A stretch of DNA of 64,000 nt from the NCBI RefSeq assembly GCF_011075055.1, contig NC_058145.1, positions 13,017,894-13,081,893 on the forward strand, read 5' to 3'. The notes under the pieces were generated by a model. That model saw only the letters and a list, made by a program, of their open reading frames with translations. It made no database searches and was not told the DNA's origin. Each line of letters opens with the position of its first letter. Position 1 is the stretch's first letter. The DNA is from Mangifera indica. Lineage: Eukaryota > Streptophyta > Magnoliopsida > Sapindales > Anacardiaceae. Below, piece after piece: positions 60,350-64,000 of this stretch. The translations under genes were made by a program, and so were the position numbers.

Positions 60350-63300
60350 CTATTAAAAATAATCAAATCATATATATATATTATATTTATATATATTGTA
60401 TAAAAAAAAAAAAAAAATTTTCAATTTGTTATCATTTACATCTTTAAAATTTTAAATTTTCTCATATATATATATTTATTAAATTTAAAAATGTAAATAT
60501 ATCGGTAATATTATTAACATTAATTATGTATTGTTTTATCATTTAAAAAAAAATCACAAACATCTTTAAAATTTTAAATGTTTTCCTATATGCCTTTATT
60601 ACTTCATCATTTTCTTTTATAAAAGTGTATCAATTTATATCGGTAATATATATTGTATCGTATAATATATTTACTGTATTGTTTTAAATTGATATATTTT
60701 ATAATATATATAATTTTTCATCTGTATCATATCGTAAAATACGTATTTGTATTATAGGATACTGATAACTATAAAAGGTATGAGTTTAAGTTCTCATTGA
60801 TAATATTTTAAGATTAAATTACTTATTTATCTTATGAAATTAGTTACTAAATTTAAAATTTTACCTATTTAAATTAATTGATTTGATTTTGAAAGAATGA
60901 TTAATGATTATGATGAATACTGACTATGGTAAATAAGAAGAGGGATGTGTGATTAAGGTCATATGCGAAGCGAAGCAATGGAATAGGTCAATTACATCAC
61001 TGAAAGGATTTTTTCCTATCATCCTATCATTAGATTTCGATTATTCGTACTTTGAGAACTTTTGGCACTAAAATTTGAGTTGGAGTAGTTGTTGAAGCAA
61101 TAATTATGTTTCAAATATCAAGATTCTCTCACAATTCTTATTTAAGAAAAGTTCTAAAAGGTTTTGCTCTACATCGTATGTTTATTTTATAAGGTTTTTA
61201 AAGGTTTTTCATTTTGCTTTTAGGTGAGACAAACTGAGAGAATAATGAGTGAATATTAAAGAATATAACTGAGCCTTTTGAGATTCAAAAATCTCCCTTC
61301 CAAGCAAAATCTCACTAATTTTTTTTTTAAATTTCATGTTTCAAATCGAAAATAACGAGTTAAAAAACCTTAGGGAAAATGATTTATTTTTCAAATTTAG
61401 TCGAAAAAAATTGTTAAATATTTAAATTAAAGGAAAGAGAGAAAAATATAATAAATTTTTTGTTTTATTAAATATTTTTTTAACTAAATAATATTTTTAC
61501 TCTTAATTCTAACGGTGGATATTTAGTTTTTTAAAATTAATAAATATGAGTTTGAGATTTCACGAAACCTAGGGTGGGAATAAGTTTTTTAGCCTTAAAT
61601 TTTACCAAATGTAAATTCCGTTAGATAAGAATTTTTGATAGCATTGATCATGTTGCATTGGCAATATCCAATTTCGCAAAGTTATTTTCAAATTTAATTT
61701 AGTTCAATGGCAGCTAGACTAATTTTTATTTGTAATGGTGTATTTGTAAAGTTTTCAAATTTGCAAAAAATTATAGGGGCATATTTGTTAAATTTTCAAA
61801 GTTACAAAGACAAGTTCAAATATAGACCCAAAAACCCAGAAATAAAAAAACTAATGATTTGGGCTGGAATAAAAAGACCTAAATAGGCAAACCCGAAGCC
61901 TGAGTATTAAAAAAATTGGGTCTATGTTTGAACAATTAGGTCCGATTCAATAGGCCCAATTTACAAACTTTACTAAAGCTAAGACTCTTCTTGAAGACAT
62001 TTATAAATGAAACTTGAGCCCCATTCTTAAAGATGGCAACAAGAAAGGGCAGATCCACATTCCTTGTCCTTATTAAGGGAATAACAAAAAAATCTCATCT
62101 CCTTCCTGCAAAAAATAATTATCCTTGTCCTCTTGCATAAATTTGAGTGACTAATAAGTTAACACTTCAAACGTTTTATTCATACATTAACTACATTGAG
62201 CTTGTATTTTCAAGTCTCAATATCTTCGTAACTTTATAATAAATAATAATATAATTTAAATATATAGATAATATGTCATTATATGATTAGATTTTATTTT
62301 AATTTTAATTCAAAATCATATCATCATGATAATAAATAATATATGTACTTAAATTATTTATCAAAAGTGTCTTCACGTCATTTTATTGCTTTGTAATTGT
62401 AAATTATACTTGTTACACATGCACTTTTCAAAATGAGAAGGGACTTTTGTGTCATTGAGCTTTCAACCGCACATTATGCCAAAACATAACATCTTTGCCT
62501 AATTTAAGAAGGCTAGTCAACCCCACAATATACAAGACGTGTGCCATTCCCTACAACTGGCTAGTCAACTAAATCCTTTTCCCTTCAAGCTAATTTTGCC
62601 CTTATTATATTTCTGCCTTGCATGTGGCAATACTTTAAACGATTTACACCATTTCCCGTAATTTCTATTCTCTAGTGGTCCATAGGTAGATAAAATAAAC
62701 ATATATTTTTAAAATTTTTTATATTATCTGTCATGAAATTTTTTATTATTTTGAAATTATACGAAATAATATATTTGATAAAAAAATAAATTATTAGAAT
62801 GATATTTATTAGTGTTTAACCAATTGCCACCGTAGATTAATCTTGAAGTTCAAAAATCTCTCAATACTTTGACCCAGAAGAAAAATAAATATTAATACTT
62901 TAAAGGGAAAAAAAAAAAAAGGTGTTGGTTTGGATGTCAGATCTGGATGAATTGCAATGTCCCCACTAGACTTGTTCAACTTTTGTTGGTAGCATTCTTC
63001 CCTAATACGCCTGTATTGTTAATGAAATAATTAAAGTTTATTTGATCAGACGGCATAAACATTTACTGAATCAGAAGCCAACCACCCCAACGCCCACCCC
63101 GCAGATCCATCTCTTATTTTTGTCTCCGTCTGGTTTCTTCTTTTCGCGTTGAAAGCGATGGATTTTGCCGAGTGACAGAAGCCATTGCCCTCAAAGTCTA
63201 CCTAACTTTTATGACGACTGGATGATCGTAGGTCAATCATTAATTCCAAATTTTACTTAGATTTTTAGGTTGATTTGATACCAAATTTTACTTAGGTTTT

Positions 63301-63480
63301 TAGGTTGATTTGATATCAAAGTACAATTCAACCCAAATAAAATTCGTGAAAAAAGAAAAAACATAAAAAATTTCATGGTGATGCTGCCATCATAGTCTCC
63401 CTGTAAGTCTTGATTTCAGCATGTGAAAGTGTGAAAGACGTAGCTACCTTTTATGGCTCTGGCTTTGTCTTGTTGAAATC
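60350..63480. other. Intergenic AT-rich DNA with repeat fragments
   Basis: No gene is supported. A one-ended long-TIR terminus (GTGGGAATAAGTTTTTTAGCC) stops at 61594. A small palindromic element of the TCATATGATTAGA type lies at about 62215-62360. Text rich in AAACCC/GGGTCT at 61800-61990 looks like a degraded DNA transposon. The 63090-63230 stretch is GC-richer and leader-like, but no reading frame follows. Confidence 0.45.
63246..63315. repeat. 35-base tandem duplication
   Basis: CCAAATTTTACTTAGATTTT at 63246 is repeated at 63281 with one change in the shown text (G for A); the unit ends TAGGTTGATTTGATA. Confidence 0.85.
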
Positions 63481-64000
63481 GGCCAAAGGACTATTTTACC
63501 AACTATTTTTTTGGTGAAATTCAAAAGTTTAACCACCCCAGTTAAAAAACTCAAACCCTTAACTTTTTTTTATTAAAATGAGGGAAAAAATAGTATTTTA
63601 TTATTTATATTAAAAATTAAAAAAAAAAATTTTCGTAAGTTTTAGAAACTAATATTTTATCTTTACCTAAAGTTTTTAAATTTTAAAAAGTAACAATTTT
63701 ATCCTCAAACCTAATGTTTTCATATTTTTCAAACTGTAGCTGCCCTCCAAAACTTTCAAAAACAGTAATCTCACCCCCATTATCTAACTTCAGCTTTCCA
63801 ACATCATTTGTGGCCTTCTCCTTCTCTCGGTGTGTCGAAAAACCGTGCGACGAAAAGATATTTCTTCATCACAGGGTGGTACGACAAAGAGATATTTGTC
63901 TCTTTGTTGCACGATTTTTCGGTGCATTGGGAGAAGGAGGCTAAAGACGACATTGAAAGGGATCCAAAAACTTAAGTTGAAGACTGGGAGTGAGATTGTT
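63481..64000. mobile_element. Left part of a long-TIR element cut by the window end (copy M)
   Basis: Begins GGCCAAAGGACTATTTTACC and follows the family's subterminal blocks (CTAATGTTTTCA, then TTCTCTCGG). The centre with GACGAAAAGATATTTCTTC and its inverted partner starts near 63850. The right arm lies outside the window. The 76-codon plus frame at 63714-63944 is part of the repeat. Confidence 0.65.

Noticed and set aside
1..64000. tRNA, rRNA, CRISPR or organellar insertions
   Set aside because: Looked for tRNA T-loop (GGTTCGAATCC-like) text, regular repeat-spacer arrays and organelle genes; none found by eye. A dedicated scan could still reveal a small RNA gene.

Overview
The window is nuclear DNA of a flowering plant, most likely a rosid-type eudicot. 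The evidence is plant-specific families (EXO70H, KCS, ankyrin-PGG, malectin-like LRR), AT-rich GT-AG introns, Copia remnants and abundant short inverted-repeat elements. The species cannot be read from the sequence. All exon models below were built by hand from reading frame, splice sites and family knowledge; no alignment was run.

Six protein-coding genes are supported, all apparently intact. On the plus strand: an intronless EXO70H exocyst subunit (4036-5868), an intronless KCS3/KCS12-type 3-ketoacyl-CoA synthase (14472-15869), a three-exon ankyrin/PGG membrane protein (30271-32781) and a 20-exon UFL1 E3 UFM1 ligase (34159-45331). On the minus strand: a 13-coding-exon NOT2/VIP2 CCR4-NOT subunit (51758 down to 46726) and an eight-exon malectin-like/LRR membrane protein with no kinase domain (57365 down to 54956). 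UFL1 and NOT2 are tail to tail.

The genes do not form a pathway; they act in exocytosis, wax and very-long-chain lipid synthesis, membrane signalling, ufmylation and mRNA deadenylation/transcription. Their grouping does look ancient: as I remember the Arabidopsis map, NOT2, ankyrin-PGG, KCS3 and EXO70H lie next to each other in the same relative order (At1g07705-At1g07725), with malectin-LRR genes nearby, and a partial duplicate lies at At5g597xx. UFL1 is the extra member here.

The gene-poor stretches (about 6-14 kb, 16-29 kb, 58-64 kb) hold at least ten two-ended members, plus one-ended pieces, of one long-inverted-repeat family. Ends read GGCCAAARGACT...AGTCYTTTGGCC, with 8-10 bp target-site duplications and sizes from 0.3 to 1 kb, as expected for non-autonomous Mutator-like foldback elements. 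One copy (9732-10483) is a nearly perfect hairpin. A second, smaller palindromic MITE family (about 165-175 bp) recurs, including inside the last NOT2 intron. Two decayed Copia fragments lie at 40588-42530 (in a 4-kb UFL1 intron) and about 53970-54560. No rRNA, tRNA, CRISPR or organellar sequence was seen.
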